From Bemisia tabaci (Eukaryota; Arthropoda; Insecta; Hemiptera; Aleyrodidae), in contig NC_092793.1 in NCBI RefSeq assembly GCF_918797505.1, forward strand, positions 92,206,411 to 92,270,410: 64,000 nucleotides of DNA, written 5' to 3'. The notes under the pieces were generated by a model that worked only from the letters and a program-made list of their open reading frames with translations, was not told the DNA's origin and ran no database searches. This document shows positions 11,441 through 22,108 of the stretch, piece after piece (positions within the stretch are counted from its first letter, which is position 1; the number at the start of each line of letters is the position of its first letter). The translations under genes were made by a program, and so were the position numbers.

Positions 11441-12840
11441 GTGACGGACCCCATCTCTGTGTGGTTCTCAGATTTTAGGGGCAAAGTTACCACCAGAAGA
11501 ATGAAATTTGACTGAAGGATACATGAATGTGTCCATGCATATAAAACATGTAACGCAGAAATAGCAAATAGAGTAAGTAACATATTTCATTATCCGGTGG
11601 TAATTTTCCTCGTACAAAGGGCCAAATTATTGTAAAATATAATGATGAAACAACTGCAAATATGCGAAGTTTAATTTGCAGTGCATTCCTCTTTGCAGAT
11701 GTGATGGACAGTGTGATCCAAAATGAATTCTAAAATCTTTCTAAAACAATTCTCTTTTTTAAATTAACCCAAGATGTATGAGTTTGCTACGCAGTTTTAC
11801 ATTCATTTTGAAGAAGGAAAATATTGTTTTGAGTGCGCGAAACAGAAAGTATGAAAATTTCAACTATATTTTTGGCGCAAACCGAAGTAGTTGCACCAGC
11901 CAGAACTGTGGTTGAATCAACCATACCTTTGGCTAAAGCAACCTCACCTCACCTGCTGCCGCCAAAATCAGCCAGAAACTTATGTATTTGAAACTATCAC
12001 ACCACTTTTTCGGCACATTGCTTCTATTACCCATCGAATAATCTTTACCCATCGAAGTTTACACAATTTTATTGCAGATATTTGTCTTTATTCCTATTTT
12101 TTTTATTTTTACATTTTTTAAAAATTTATTTTGAGCATTTTGTATTTGAGCAATTCAACCAGAATCAGCTCAACTACCTTTCAACTTGCCTAATTTGCTC
12201 TCATGTTTTATTTTCGCCACAGAAAATTAGGAAACAAATCATATCAAAGCTTTCCGCAACTGTCCACTGACCTGAGAAGGAGGTACTCACAAAACTTCAA
12301 ATCAGAATATTCCTCAGCTTTCTAACAGTAAAACGAAACACGAGAAGCCATTTTGCAAAGTCTTATACAGTCATCCTGATTCTATGCAAATTCCTCCATT
12401 CAATCGTACAATTTCAAGATAAAAGATCTTGTGACTATTTTGTTCTTTTCTCTCAGAGGAACTTAAATAATCCTACGAACAAAAGACCATTGTAGGTACT
12501 CATTACTATTATAATATTCTTATGTTCTGAAGTGGAATCTGCTCGAAAAAATAATTTGAATTTTTTTTTCTTTTTTTACATTGTATCATTTGTTGATTTT
12601 CACAAAATGTAAAATATTTCATGGTTTCTTTTTTTAAAAGACCGTTAGGTAGGCACCAAATGAGTTCCAAAATTCCTACGCTATGTGTCCCTTGTTTACT
12701 TTAACTTCGATTTTAAAAGGTGCTAAATTAGTGTTTTAAGAAACATTAGAAAATGTCCTGAAGCGCAGCGCGATACAGCCACCTTACAATACTTTTCAAT
12801 CTCAGGAATTTCCCAGTCTTTTTTTTAAATTCAAATTTCA
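11441..12840. other. AT-rich intergenic DNA, no feature seen
   Basis: No exon, tRNA or structured repeat could be supported. Short open frames near 11891 and 12082 are low complexity or lack splice context. Confidence 0.3.
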
Positions 12841-12849
12841 GTACTCTCT

Positions 12850-13349
12850 CTCTAGAGCGGCACTCTCTGTAACGGAAAACTCTCTGTAACGGATGTCTCC
12901 ACCGGTTCTGCGACGTTCCCATACTAAATACATGTATTTTCCCCTCAACTTAACGGATGTGGCAACGCAGCGACCCTCTTTGTACCGGACGCCTGCAAAT
13001 TATTTTAATGGTTGACAATTGCACGGCTCATTGTAAAATGACTTTAAACAATATCAAATTGGTTTTCTTGCCCCCGAATACCACCAGCGTGCTACAGCCG
13101 ATGGACCAAGGCGTTATAAAATGCCTAAAAGGTTACTATCGTAAAAAAAAAGACATTCCTACTTCTGCTGAGCATAATAATGATGAAATCATCCCGAACA
13201 TCAAAAACCAAGACCATGACAAAGAAAATGAAGACGAAAACGAGGATGAAGATCCCGAAATTATACCTCCAACGAGTAAACAAGCCCTTAATGTTTACAA
13301 TAATAATATGTTTAATGTATACTGTAAGCTTGACCTCAAAAACTGTTAA
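12850..13349 (+). pseudogene. pogo/Tigger-type transposase fragment
   Basis: The frame at 13000-13140 reads IILMVDNCTAHCKMTLNNIK, then LVFLPPNTTSVLQPMDQGVI and KCLKGYYRKK. This is the central and C-terminal DDE region of pogo/Tigger (CENP-B/jerky-like) transposases, with the DNCxAH aspartate and the DQGVI block. Upstream, 12850-12960 has repeated CTCTCTGTAACGGA motifs like those in the ends of such elements. The N-terminal DNA-binding domain and first catalytic aspartate are missing, and the frame then enters an acidic low-complexity tail (NEDENEDEDPEII). It is a dead remnant of a Tc1/mariner-superfamily element. Confidence 0.8.
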
Positions 13350-13559
13350 TTTAGAAAACGTATATTAAACCACAGCGCAAAATAGACAGTACATATGTAT
13401 CTTCCAATATCAAGACTTCTCTTTGGTGACTTTTTTTAGAAAAATAAATAGATACATTAAGTAAATTGATGAAATTTTCTTGTTTGTTCCAATTTTCTCT
13501 GAAGTAAAAATTCACCTGTTAATCCCCTTAAGCTTGTCTGGATATTTCTTATTTTCAAT

Positions 13560-14190
13560 TATATTCAAGGGTATTCCTGCCAAATTTCATACACCTGGCT
13601 GCTACAAAACAACGAAAGTCCGAGATACCTCGGAGAAACAGAGATTGCCTGCTCATTCTCAAGATAGCGGCCATTCCGAGGTAAAGCTAACTGCATTTAA
13701 ATCTCAGGACTTTTGGATTCCTCACATATTTACACGTGTTCATTCCAAGTTTCATGCATAAAGTTGCAAAACACTCACGAAAATTTGACAAACCTCGAAA
13801 AAACGGGGCACATCGCTTTTTTCCAAATGGCGGCCAAGTTCGACGGTAAAATGACTGACCAAACTTGAGTCGCGATGAATTTCTATTTTCAACACACTTA
13901 TGGATATTCCTGCCTAAATTCACGCGTCTAGCTGCAAAACAGCCTCGCATATCTGACAAACCGCGGAGAAGCAGGACTGTGCTGTTAATTTCCAAAATGG
14001 CGACCATTAGCCTGGGTAAAAATGACCGACTTAACTTGGGCCTCGATTGATTTTTGTTCTTAACATATTTATGCATATTAATGCCAAATTTCATGCATGT
14101 CATTCTCCAAACCGCTAATTTTCAAAATGGCGGCCAATAGCAAGGGTAAAATGACCGACTGGACTTGAATGTCAATTTTTCCTCATTCTA
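13560..14190 (-). repeat. Array of about three ~170-bp repeat units
   Basis: Read on the minus strand, three diverged units follow each other. Each contains CAAAATGGCGGCC (or complement), a TTTGTCAGAT-type stretch, GCAACTAGACGC and AATATCCATAAGTGTGTTG. A chance open frame shows the periodicity as repeated text (GRNIHKCVENRN, GINMHKYVKNKN) every 56-57 residues. It is a satellite-like interspersed repeat and not a gene. Related copies lie at 7930-8180 and 11110-11440. Confidence 0.6.
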
Positions 14191-15534
14191 GTCCTCCACC
14201 CCCTCCTCTCTTCAAATGTTAGAGGAGGGGAGCAGGACTTTTGGAACACCTTGTATCAAATTAGTCTTACTCTGACAAGTTTGTCTACCAACGTTTACTA
14301 GCATTAATAAGGGAGTGGATGTAGGCATAGGTATACTTCTTGGGGAGCTCCTCTCCCTGCTGATCGCCAGACATCAGTAGTGGCCCAGTTGATAGTAAAG
14401 TCTCAAAGCGATCTTAACGCCATGCTTTCAAAAATTTTCCATCAAATCCCTCCTTTTTTTAAACAACTAATCTCCAGTTTTAATTTATTCTGCTCTTGTC
14501 TTTTCTTTAAGTTTTTGTACTACTATTGATCCCTATTTTCTAAGGTGCCAATGAACCATGTATTTCTAAAGCACCTAAAAAATGTATTTGTTAAGGCTAA
14601 TACCGGTAACCGGCCAATGACGACTTTGTCCAATTCGGCCGGGCGATGACGTTATTGACCGGCCAATCATATCCTTGGCCGAAACGCGTGGCTATTGACA
14701 ACAATGGCCAGCCAGTCTCGTTAAAATCGACGTCGGCCAACCACGTTTGGGCAAAGTGTTCGGGAAAAGCGAAAAATAAAGTTTGTAACGTCTTATTTTA
14801 CTTGTTGGTGCAAGATTCGCTGTTGTGGCACCTGGAGATACGAAGGTCTCTCTGAGCGCGGCACGAACACGTCTTCGTTGTACATTTCTGTCGGCAGTTA
14901 CATCTCTGGAATCCTTGACCTCCCGTAACTGAGCTGCTGGTTACAATTTGACGGAGACTCTTCTCTTTATGAAGAATGTCGGAAATCGGGACGAGGTCTT
15001 CTTCCCATGGAGTGAATTGATTGCAGGAACAGAGAGCACGCATAATTCCATGAGGTGCACCGAGCGTATTAAAATTGTCTTGGATTTCGATGACCACCGC
15101 TAAAATGTCACGAAAATAAGTTTTTCCACGATCGACATCAGGCACTGGGACGGATACTGTCTTCCCAATAGGAACAGGAGTAAATTTAGCAGTTGAAATT
15201 TTTTTCATTCGGTCAGCTTGAATTTCTAGGTTCTTTTTCACAGCAGATCGCGTGGCTTTAATGACTTAGACATTTTCATCTAATTGCTGAATTGAACGAG
15301 GCTCTTCTTCTGTGACTGGTTCGAGTACGGTCTCCATTACTGGGATTGCTCCAGTTACTGCCTCTGTTGATTCGCTTGTAGCTTCGGTTGCTTCTTCCTC
15401 AAGCTCCACACCTCCTGGCCATGGCGTAACTTTCCGTTAACAAGCTTCATAGAGGGCAACATTTCTTTCAAATGTCGGAGAGCTTGGTTGACGAATTCTC
15501 GTCCATTGTCGCTGTGCAAGATCCCTGGAGCCTT

Positions 15535-18285
15535 CACTCAAAAAAAGCTCCGGCCGTGGAGGCCAGAAGCAGCGGACCTGGAGCACGGACTGCATGGGCT
15601 ATATGGCACTACCGTTCGCTTGCGCGCCTGACGGCCGGGGTGCTAAGAGCGGGGACGACGCGGAGTGCTACGGACATGAAAACGGTAAGTCGCGGCCTCG
15701 AGCGGCATAGGCAGCTTGCGCTCTCGGCGCTACTTACGGGCTGGACGGCCGGAGCACTGCGCGCCGCCGCTGTCCGCGACGTGGTGGATTTTTTCGGAAC
15801 TACAGCTGAGAATTCACCTTTAAAGTACATAGAAAAGAAAAACTTTCCAGCAAAATTTTAAACCTTGAATGAATTATTTTGTGTCAATTTTTGAACAAGA
15901 TTTCTTTTTCTTCCTTTCTTTTTAAAACCATATTTCTTTGCTGATAGTTCATAACAATTTAGTTTCAGGAAAGTGATGGATAATTCACTGACTGAGAAAG
16001 AAAAAGAGCATATGAACGTTAGCTTGTTGATCATGTTTCAGATATCAAGAGAGATTTGAACTCCTTGGCTGATAGTTCAGCAAGTCAATTTGAGAAAAGA
16101 GATGAAAATTAGAAGAGATGATGCGTATTGAGAAAGAAAATCAGCATATGAATGTTAGCTTATTCATCGTGTAGAGATATCAAGAGAAATTTTCAATAAC
16201 CTAACTTTAATGTTGCAAGCCTTCCTAGAAATAAATAAAGCACTCTAATTTGTAGATAGCAGAATGAACTTTGGCTTAGAAGTATTCAACTGATTCTTAG
16301 CTTTACAATAAATAGGTACCTTGGAACTTATTTTTAGGACAAAAATGAGTAAAGTTCAAAGATTTGAAGCAGTTGACTATAGCGTATTAAGTCTGCGGAA
16401 TACTTGTCAATGTTTGATGGATAAAACAAACAAAAAATTAGATAATTCCTCTCATTTTAGCCCATATCAGGTTGACAATAACATTACTTCTGCTTTTGGG
16501 ATGATAAGAACATTTGTACGGGTAGGTATGTATGTACGCCAGGGTGCAAATATGTTTTAGGCATTTTCACAATCAGTTTGATCAGCCATATATATCCAAT
16601 TGACTGGGTAGGTACAACGCTATGGAAATAGTCCAACCACCGAGACATAAAGGAACACATGTAGATAGATCAAAAATTCTTGCTACCTATTTTAAATGTA
16701 GAACAGACTGCCCAAGGTATGATAAATTGCTAAAACTCATTGCAGCTAAATTGAAAAATCATTTTTATCACTTGGCAGCCCGTTCTCAATAAATGTAATT
16801 ACTTTCACTCAATGAGAATTCAGCATTTGTCAAAAACAAAACCTGGTTCATCCCTCGATAAAAAATACGAATGCAAAGTAGGAAATCACCTAAATGATTA
16901 ACGAAGGAAAACCACTGGCGTAGGTCTAGGTACTTACAGATTTTTACTCCTTACGACTAGAAGAGCTTCAGAATCTTGAAAATGAGGTTGAGAATATTTC
17001 AAGATGTAAAATCAGTAGTAAAAGTTGACAAAACTTCAAAATATAACTCTCCGCAATAACTACCGGATACAATTTCCAGAAAATATAAGCAAAGAAATAT
17101 ATCACCGAAAATTGTCACACTTGTAAAAATTATAGATCTTCTCTTCAGCAAACTGAAGCGCGATTCACACAAAATTTTACCACTATTACAGTAACACTGA
17201 GCTCCCTAGAATTGGGATATAGAATCAGAGAGATTATTCACAGCAACAACGATCGAGCTTGCTGTCACTATTAGATAATCTGCGCAGGATAGGTTCTACA
17301 TTTTAAGGGTACAGTTTCCGCTGTTTTTGTAACAGAGAGGGGAGATGTCAGAGACTGTAATACTACTCACAGTTGAAAACATTTATGAGTTAGAGATTAG
17401 ATCGAAATGGAATAAAAACTGTATCCTCTTACACAGGCAGAACAAAGCAAAAGTGACAGAATACAGTTTGCAATAAACGGACATTCTCGTGCCTACATTA
17501 TCAGTATTTTAGTGTGGCGGTAATTTACTCTGTGGGGAGATGCGTGGCAGGTAATTGATTGCTTTTCTTTGATTTAAGTTCTTTCCCTTAGTAGGGGGAA
17601 AATAAGTGAATTGCAAACGAACTTACAGGAGGAGAGAATATGAGCTCAGTGCGTAGGTACTACCGAAACTGACAATTTTCACTTAACTCTCGTCGCATTT
17701 CCGAAAGTATTTGACAAGCGTTATCACACAGAACTTTAGAATCAATCGTGCATCACACAGAACTTTAGAATCAATCGTGCATCACACAGAATCAAGAAAA
17801 TATATCGAAAACCTCCATAGTTAAACGAAAAACGAACACACGTAATGAGCAATGACCAACAATGACCAAGCAATTTAGACTAGATTCTAACCTCAATAAA
17901 CAACGCTGAGTGGTGGCTCGATCGCTCCCGAATATGTTCAAGGCTGGCGGCAACTTTAAATTCACGCACTGAATAACATTGACGTAAAATATTATAATTT
18001 TCTGCGAATTTACACGGAGCCATCTCAATTTTAATCTGATGGTGACGCCATTTTCCGAAAACTGAATCTCACCTCACTGCCAACGGCCGTGGAAGCGCTT
18101 GGTTCCGATCTTGAAACCCGTAACTTACGTTCGGCTCCTACCCGGTCTTACGGCCTCAGAGGCCGCGCGGGCTCCAGGGGACTTCGACCGCTGCGTCCGG
18201 TACTAGCTGCCTTACGGCGCATAAACACCGGAATCACCAGTGTCCAGAGCAACCGGGTCACAGGGCCGTAGTTTTTTTTTTGAGT
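15535..18285. mobile_element. DNA transposon nested inside the Ginger integrase
   Basis: Ends are CACTCAAAAAAAAGCTCCGG at the left and the complement of CACTCAAAAAAAAAACTACG at the right. GC-rich, CGGCC-containing terminal blocks of about 250 bp (15540-15790 and 18085-18270) flank an AT-rich core. The two ends split the integrase reading frame exactly between FTLM and KAPG/HSDNG, so this is a later insertion. No target duplication could be identified and no transposase frame is present. CACT ends recall CACTA-like elements, but the class is unproven. Confidence 0.7.
17728..17785. repeat. 29-bp tandem repeat, about two copies
   Basis: CAGAACTTTAGAATCAATCG plus TGCATCACA is repeated in tandem inside the nested element. 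Another diverged duplication of about 137 bp, built on GAGAAAGAAAA..CAGCATATGAA, lies at about 15990-16190. Confidence 0.65.
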
Positions 18286-18725
18286 GTGCATTAAAGTAAA
18301 AATGCCTTTTAAGTTGTATGCTATCTCTTCTGCTGTCTTGCTTTTCAATTACTTTAAAATAACAAATTTTGTCAAGTGGTCTTGGTAGTTCACAATAAAT
18401 TTATAATGGTTTTTTTTTCTGACTTTGCATATCGATAAGACCAACTTTTCCCTAGAATTGAAGTCGTTACTTATGATGGGCTTAGAGATTAGCTGCCAGA
18501 TTACGACCAAACATGCTTATTTCACCCATTCGTCACTGATGAAACAACTTATTTGACATTGGCCAAATCAGGATGGCCGTTAATGTCATTGGCCGGTTAA
18601 TGTTGGCTCAACACGAAATATTACAACTTAAATTGTCATTGGCCAAAAAGGCCGGCCAATGACATCTTTGGTCGGCCCATGCCGTCATTGGCCGAATTAC
18701 ATACACCACCAGCCCTTAACATATT

Positions 18726-19222
18726 CACCAACCAGCCATGCACGATACTCGTATGCATACCTGGGTTTGTTGATCCCATCAATTAGCCCGAAAAATAGCA
18801 TATCCTAATCTAACTTAACCTCACCTAAAAATTGATATTTCAACCTATTATGACGATATTTGCGATTTCGCACGCATACTTGGTTGAGTGCTAATTGCAC
18901 ATAATCCCGAAACATCTACTCTGGATCAACTGCTCAGGGAGTAGTTGGTCCATTTTGTTGATCCCCGAAAGACCAATGCTGAACTTGATCAATATACCAG
19001 GTATTAACGTTGACCACACGTACAAAAATTACTTAAATGTGTTTTATGTAAATGAATGTAAATTCTGTAGAGTGCAGGTGAGTCCTTGAATGGCTTCCCT
19101 CATAGGCACCGTCATCCATTGAACTCTTTGTCTTTGTATCTATGATTTTTTTAAATTATTTTTACAATATGATCGATCCGTTTTTTTTGTTCCTACTACG
19201 CTGATAACATTTTTTTTTCCAG
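18726..19222. other. Possible upstream exon region, otherwise empty
   Basis: A stretch 19001-19078 is flanked by CCAG and a good donor CAG|GTGAGT and is open in one frame (INVDHTYKNYLNVFYVNECK...). Its phase does not match the exon at 19223, so a link is not supported. Confidence 0.2.
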
Positions 19223-19447
19223 CAGGTCAGGACATTGAACAGCTGGCTGAGTTCAGATCAATCTCTCAAATTGATGAGTTTACAGTTTTGTTTCGAGAGC
19301 ATGTCTGTGTTATGTTGTCTGCCTTAGAAGTATTGGGTTACCAAGTTGTAACGTCATCCTCAACATTGGGGCCTGACCCTGCTCACATAACGCATATATG
19401 GACTATGAGAAGGGCTCTTGCTGATCCAGATCTGATCTCCGCTGATG
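19223..19447 (+). CDS. Internal exon of an unidentified gene
   Basis: A strong pyrimidine tract and CCAG precede the exon, and GATG|GTAGGT follows it. One frame is open for 74 codons with balanced composition: QDIEQLAEFRSISQIDEFTV, then LFREHVCVMLSALEVLGYQV and HITHIWTMRRALADPDLI. Both exon ends are phase 1. The protein family was not recognised; it looks globular and mostly helical with no membrane segment. Two adjacent acceptors (19222 and 19225) differ by one codon. No matching neighbouring exon was found; upstream sequence was disrupted by the Ginger insertion, and downstream is an hAT-like element. It may be a host exon or a captured one. Confidence 0.5.
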
Positions 19448-19747
19448 GTAGGTTTCAGGATTGAATCGATTTGAGTCCATCGCAACTTCTATTCCCCCAA
19501 TTTTTCTGTCAACTCTTTTTTCCTTGTATCTAAAACTTTTGAAAATAGGTTGAAAAATTAAACTGCAGCAATGGAAGACTCACTCTTTGAACCATTCAAG
19601 TATTTTAATGAGTACTCTTTGATCATCACAAGAAAAAAATTTATCTCCTCTGCATTTGTGTCTTTCGTCCTTCCATATTTGCGTATTTCCTAAAGGAAAA
19701 AAAGTACGGCTTTTCTAACCGATGGCAGACTTGAACTACAGAGCATG

Positions 19748-20810
19748 CAGGGGTGCAGAAAATGTGGAACGGTCCTGATTCCTTGGAAAGACCCAAAATT
19801 AAAGGTAGAAGTTGTTTTTAAGGATTAAAAATGTTGCACGTCTTCGTATCAGTCCGCGGAGAGATCCGTGATACTAGCGCAGTGTAGCGGATGACTCACA
19901 TGACGCGATTCGCGGAGAATATCAAACTATTCATGGAGAGGGAAGTAGTGGTTGGCTCATTTCGATTGACTGAGCGTCTCTTGCTTCCACTTCTGATGAA
20001 TTTACCGTTTCTTAACCGGGAAAAGATTTGAAGATTTCTTTGCTTTCCACATAAATAAGGTAGCTTTTCCTTATTTTCGCCAACTGGATGAAAGTCAGTG
20101 AAAAAATGTGGAAAGATGATGCAAAATGTGGAAGAACCCAGAAAAGTGTATTATTCTTAGCAACCTTACACAACTTGCGCTTTTTTCACTCCTCTCCCAC
20201 GTTTTTAGTAGTTTTTACATATTTCAACCTGAAACTGTGGAAACCATTCCATCTTTTTCCGAACTTTTCCACATTTCCTCCTACTGGATGAAAGTTATTC
20301 ACGCCTTTCCTACGTTTCTAGCAGTTTTTCAGTAGTTTATAGTAGTCCAAATTTCAGCCTGATATTGTGGAAACCTCTCTATACTTTTCTCACTGACTGA
20401 AAAACAGTGAAAAGTGGAGGGACAATGCCGCTCACGTCATACATATTTTCAAAATTTGCGCTTTTTCACGTATTTTCTATTCTTTTGTGCTCTAAGCCTC
20501 AAAGCCTTGCAACAGTTTCTACCAATTTCTAGTTTCGAAATCTTAATAAAGTTAATCCGCCTTTCTCATTATTAATATCAAGTAATGTTTTTCATTTAAC
20601 CATTTAACTAATGTGATAAAATAACATCTGGAAGCATTGCACAAAGCACTGCGAGAGTTGCACAGTAAGCGCTTTGTACTCGTTAAATTTGGCGGTCAAT
20701 TTTTTGACAAGAAAGAAAGAGGTCCTTTCTGATGAAATAGGAGGGATAATGTGGGAAGCCGGCGGCCGGACGTTTGAGAACGTGGAAACGTGGAAGATTC
20801 TGCACCCCTG
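19748..20810. mobile_element. hAT-like non-autonomous element, 1063 bp
   Basis: Terminal inverted repeat CAGGGGTGCAGAA at the left and its exact complement at the right. Flanks are CAGAGCATG (19739-19747) and CAGATCATG (20811-20819), matching at 8 of 9 bases. CAGGGG ends and an 8-9 bp duplication fit hAT. The interior has duplicated blocks around CAACTGGATGAAAGT and TGTGGAAACC but no transposase. Confidence 0.7.
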
Positions 20811-20819
20811 CAGATCATG

Positions 20820-21349
20820 ATCATGTATATGAATCACTGGTCATGGATTATGGATATGAATACCGTCTGAATGGACCACTGGACAAGGTATCCATTCAAG
20901 CAATCTGATATATCAGGGTGTCCCAAAAGTAAGTAGACTAGTGCTGTCATTTCAAAAGGAACTAACTAGAAATGTGTTCTTGGTCTCATTTAAGAGATCT
21001 AATCATCTTCTATTGATTAAAATCAATATCACTCCATTCGGACAAAAATTGACGAAGTTATAACAGTTTTTGTGAAGGGTACTTGCGTGCTGCCCACGGA
21101 TTTTCAACAGTTTATACTTTTTATTCTTCCCTTCTCGTCTTTAAAACGTTTCCAATGCGTCTACGGCCAAAGACCAGAGGAGGTGCTCTAGAGTAGTGGC
21201 CCTAAACAGGGCCGATGGAATGGGGCAAGCCGGCCGGCTGCATGATGTCCGCTGGACGAGTAATGTGGTCCTTGTGGTTGACGGGAGCGGAGTGCCTGGA
21301 GGTGGTGAGGTCACAACATATATAGCCGTGGTTGAGACTGCATCGGCTA
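20820..21349. other. Unassigned stretch with a mariner-like end
   Basis: GGGTGTCCCAAAAGTAAGTA at about 20926 resembles the outer end of a mariner-type inverted repeat. 21150-21345 is GC-richer and partly open (VVLVVDGSGVPGGGEV) but not recognised. The stretch ends where the 3.2-kb element inserts. Confidence 0.3.
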
Positions 21350-22035
21350 CACTGAAAAAAATGTTTCCTAAATAAAAGGCGGAGCCGTCTTAGACCAAGT
21401 AAACCGGATACTTAAAAAGTATCGACAAGAAACGGAAGTTTGAACTAAGACATCGGAGTTACCTTGGATCAAGAAATAGCGTTTTCTCAAGCCAACGCTC
21501 CACGTTCTCTTAAAAAAAGAAAGCGTTTACTTGAAAAAAGGAAACATTCCATGCCGTGAAAGTATTTCCTAAATTTAAGAAATTATCGTAGGTTTGAAGT
21601 GAGTATCTGTCGTATTGATCTAGGTAAACTGTTTACTTAGAAATAGGAAACGGTTGCGTAACTCCCACGTGCATTTACTGGCTTCAAATTAATGGTTGGT
21701 TTAAAATTAGTAAACGGCGTGTTGGACGGGAATGCGCGTTTATTTTATTGAAACCAACTGTTGTCTTAGAATTAGTAAACGGGGACGCCCGGCAAGAATG
21801 GATGTTGCATAACTCTCAGACGCGTTTACTTATTTCTACCCAATTGTTGTTTTAAATTTAGTTAATAGTCATTGCAGGTATGCACACTGCACCCATACCA
21901 TATGTATTATTATTAATCAATAATTGTAAAAAATGGATTAATTTATCGAATTTTTGATGAAAAAAATTATAGAATTGTATGTATCTGCAAGTATCGAAGA
22001 TTCGACATGGCAAGTACCGACTTGCAAATTTTGGC

Positions 22036-22108
22036 CTACCTATCGGGATTTGAACCTGGGATCTACAGTTTACGAACCTAACACCCTACCTACTTAGCCA
22101 TCGGGGCT
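22036..22108 (-). ncRNA. tRNA-derived SINE head or tRNA pseudogene
   Basis: On the minus strand, a perfect internal pol III A box TGGCTAAGTAGG (22100-22089) and B box GGTTCAAATCC (22056-22046) stand 32 nt apart, preceded by GCCCCGA at the position of a tRNA acceptor stem. The T stem and anticodon stem do not pair properly, so it is not a working tRNA. It lies inside the 3.2-kb element. Confidence 0.5.

Larger units (their letters stand above)
14798..18496 (-). pseudogene. Ginger/KRBA2-like integrase, interrupted and decayed
   Basis: On the minus strand the gene starts near 18496 (PIISNDFNSREKLVL, then YKFIVNYQDHLTKFVIL) and runs through KSKTAEEIAYNLKGIFTLM at about 18300. It is then cut by the element at 15535-18285 and resumes at 15535 with APGILHSDNGREFVNQALRH. 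A deletion removes the block that should follow RHGQ and hold the catalytic glutamate. Later come a stop at LDENV, then PVPIGKTVSVPVPDVDRGKT and a cysteine-rich tail (RCNCRQKCTTKTCSC). The same order of motifs is found in domesticated KRBA2-type proteins. The first catalytic aspartate region is also altered. This gene is inactive. Confidence 0.78.
14589..18721 (-). mobile_element. Ginger-type DNA transposon with TATT target duplication
   Basis: Both ends begin TGTTAAGG (left 14589; right, complemented, ends 18721), followed by subterminal GGCCAATGAC repeats at both ends. The flanks are TATT (14585-14588) and TATT (18722-18725), a 4-bp duplication. TGT ends plus a 4-bp duplication fit Ginger elements, whose integrase is related to retroviral-type and IS481-type integrases; the decayed integrase gene inside (14798-18496) agrees. 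The total of 4133 bp includes a 2.7-kb secondary insertion. Confidence 0.8.

Noticed and set aside
13687..14103. 138-codon minus-strand open frame with internal repeats
   Set aside because: The repeats follow the ~170-bp DNA unit, so it is a satellite read-through rather than a protein.
15472..15861. 129-codon GC-rich plus-strand frame
   Set aside because: It spans the junction of the Ginger pseudogene and the nested transposon end, so it cannot be an original gene.
18895..19089. Upstream exon joined to the 19223 exon
   Set aside because: The donor at 19078 is good, but its phase does not fit the open frame of the 19223 exon.
22036..22108. A functional tRNA gene
   Set aside because: T and anticodon stems do not pair, although both internal promoter boxes are present.
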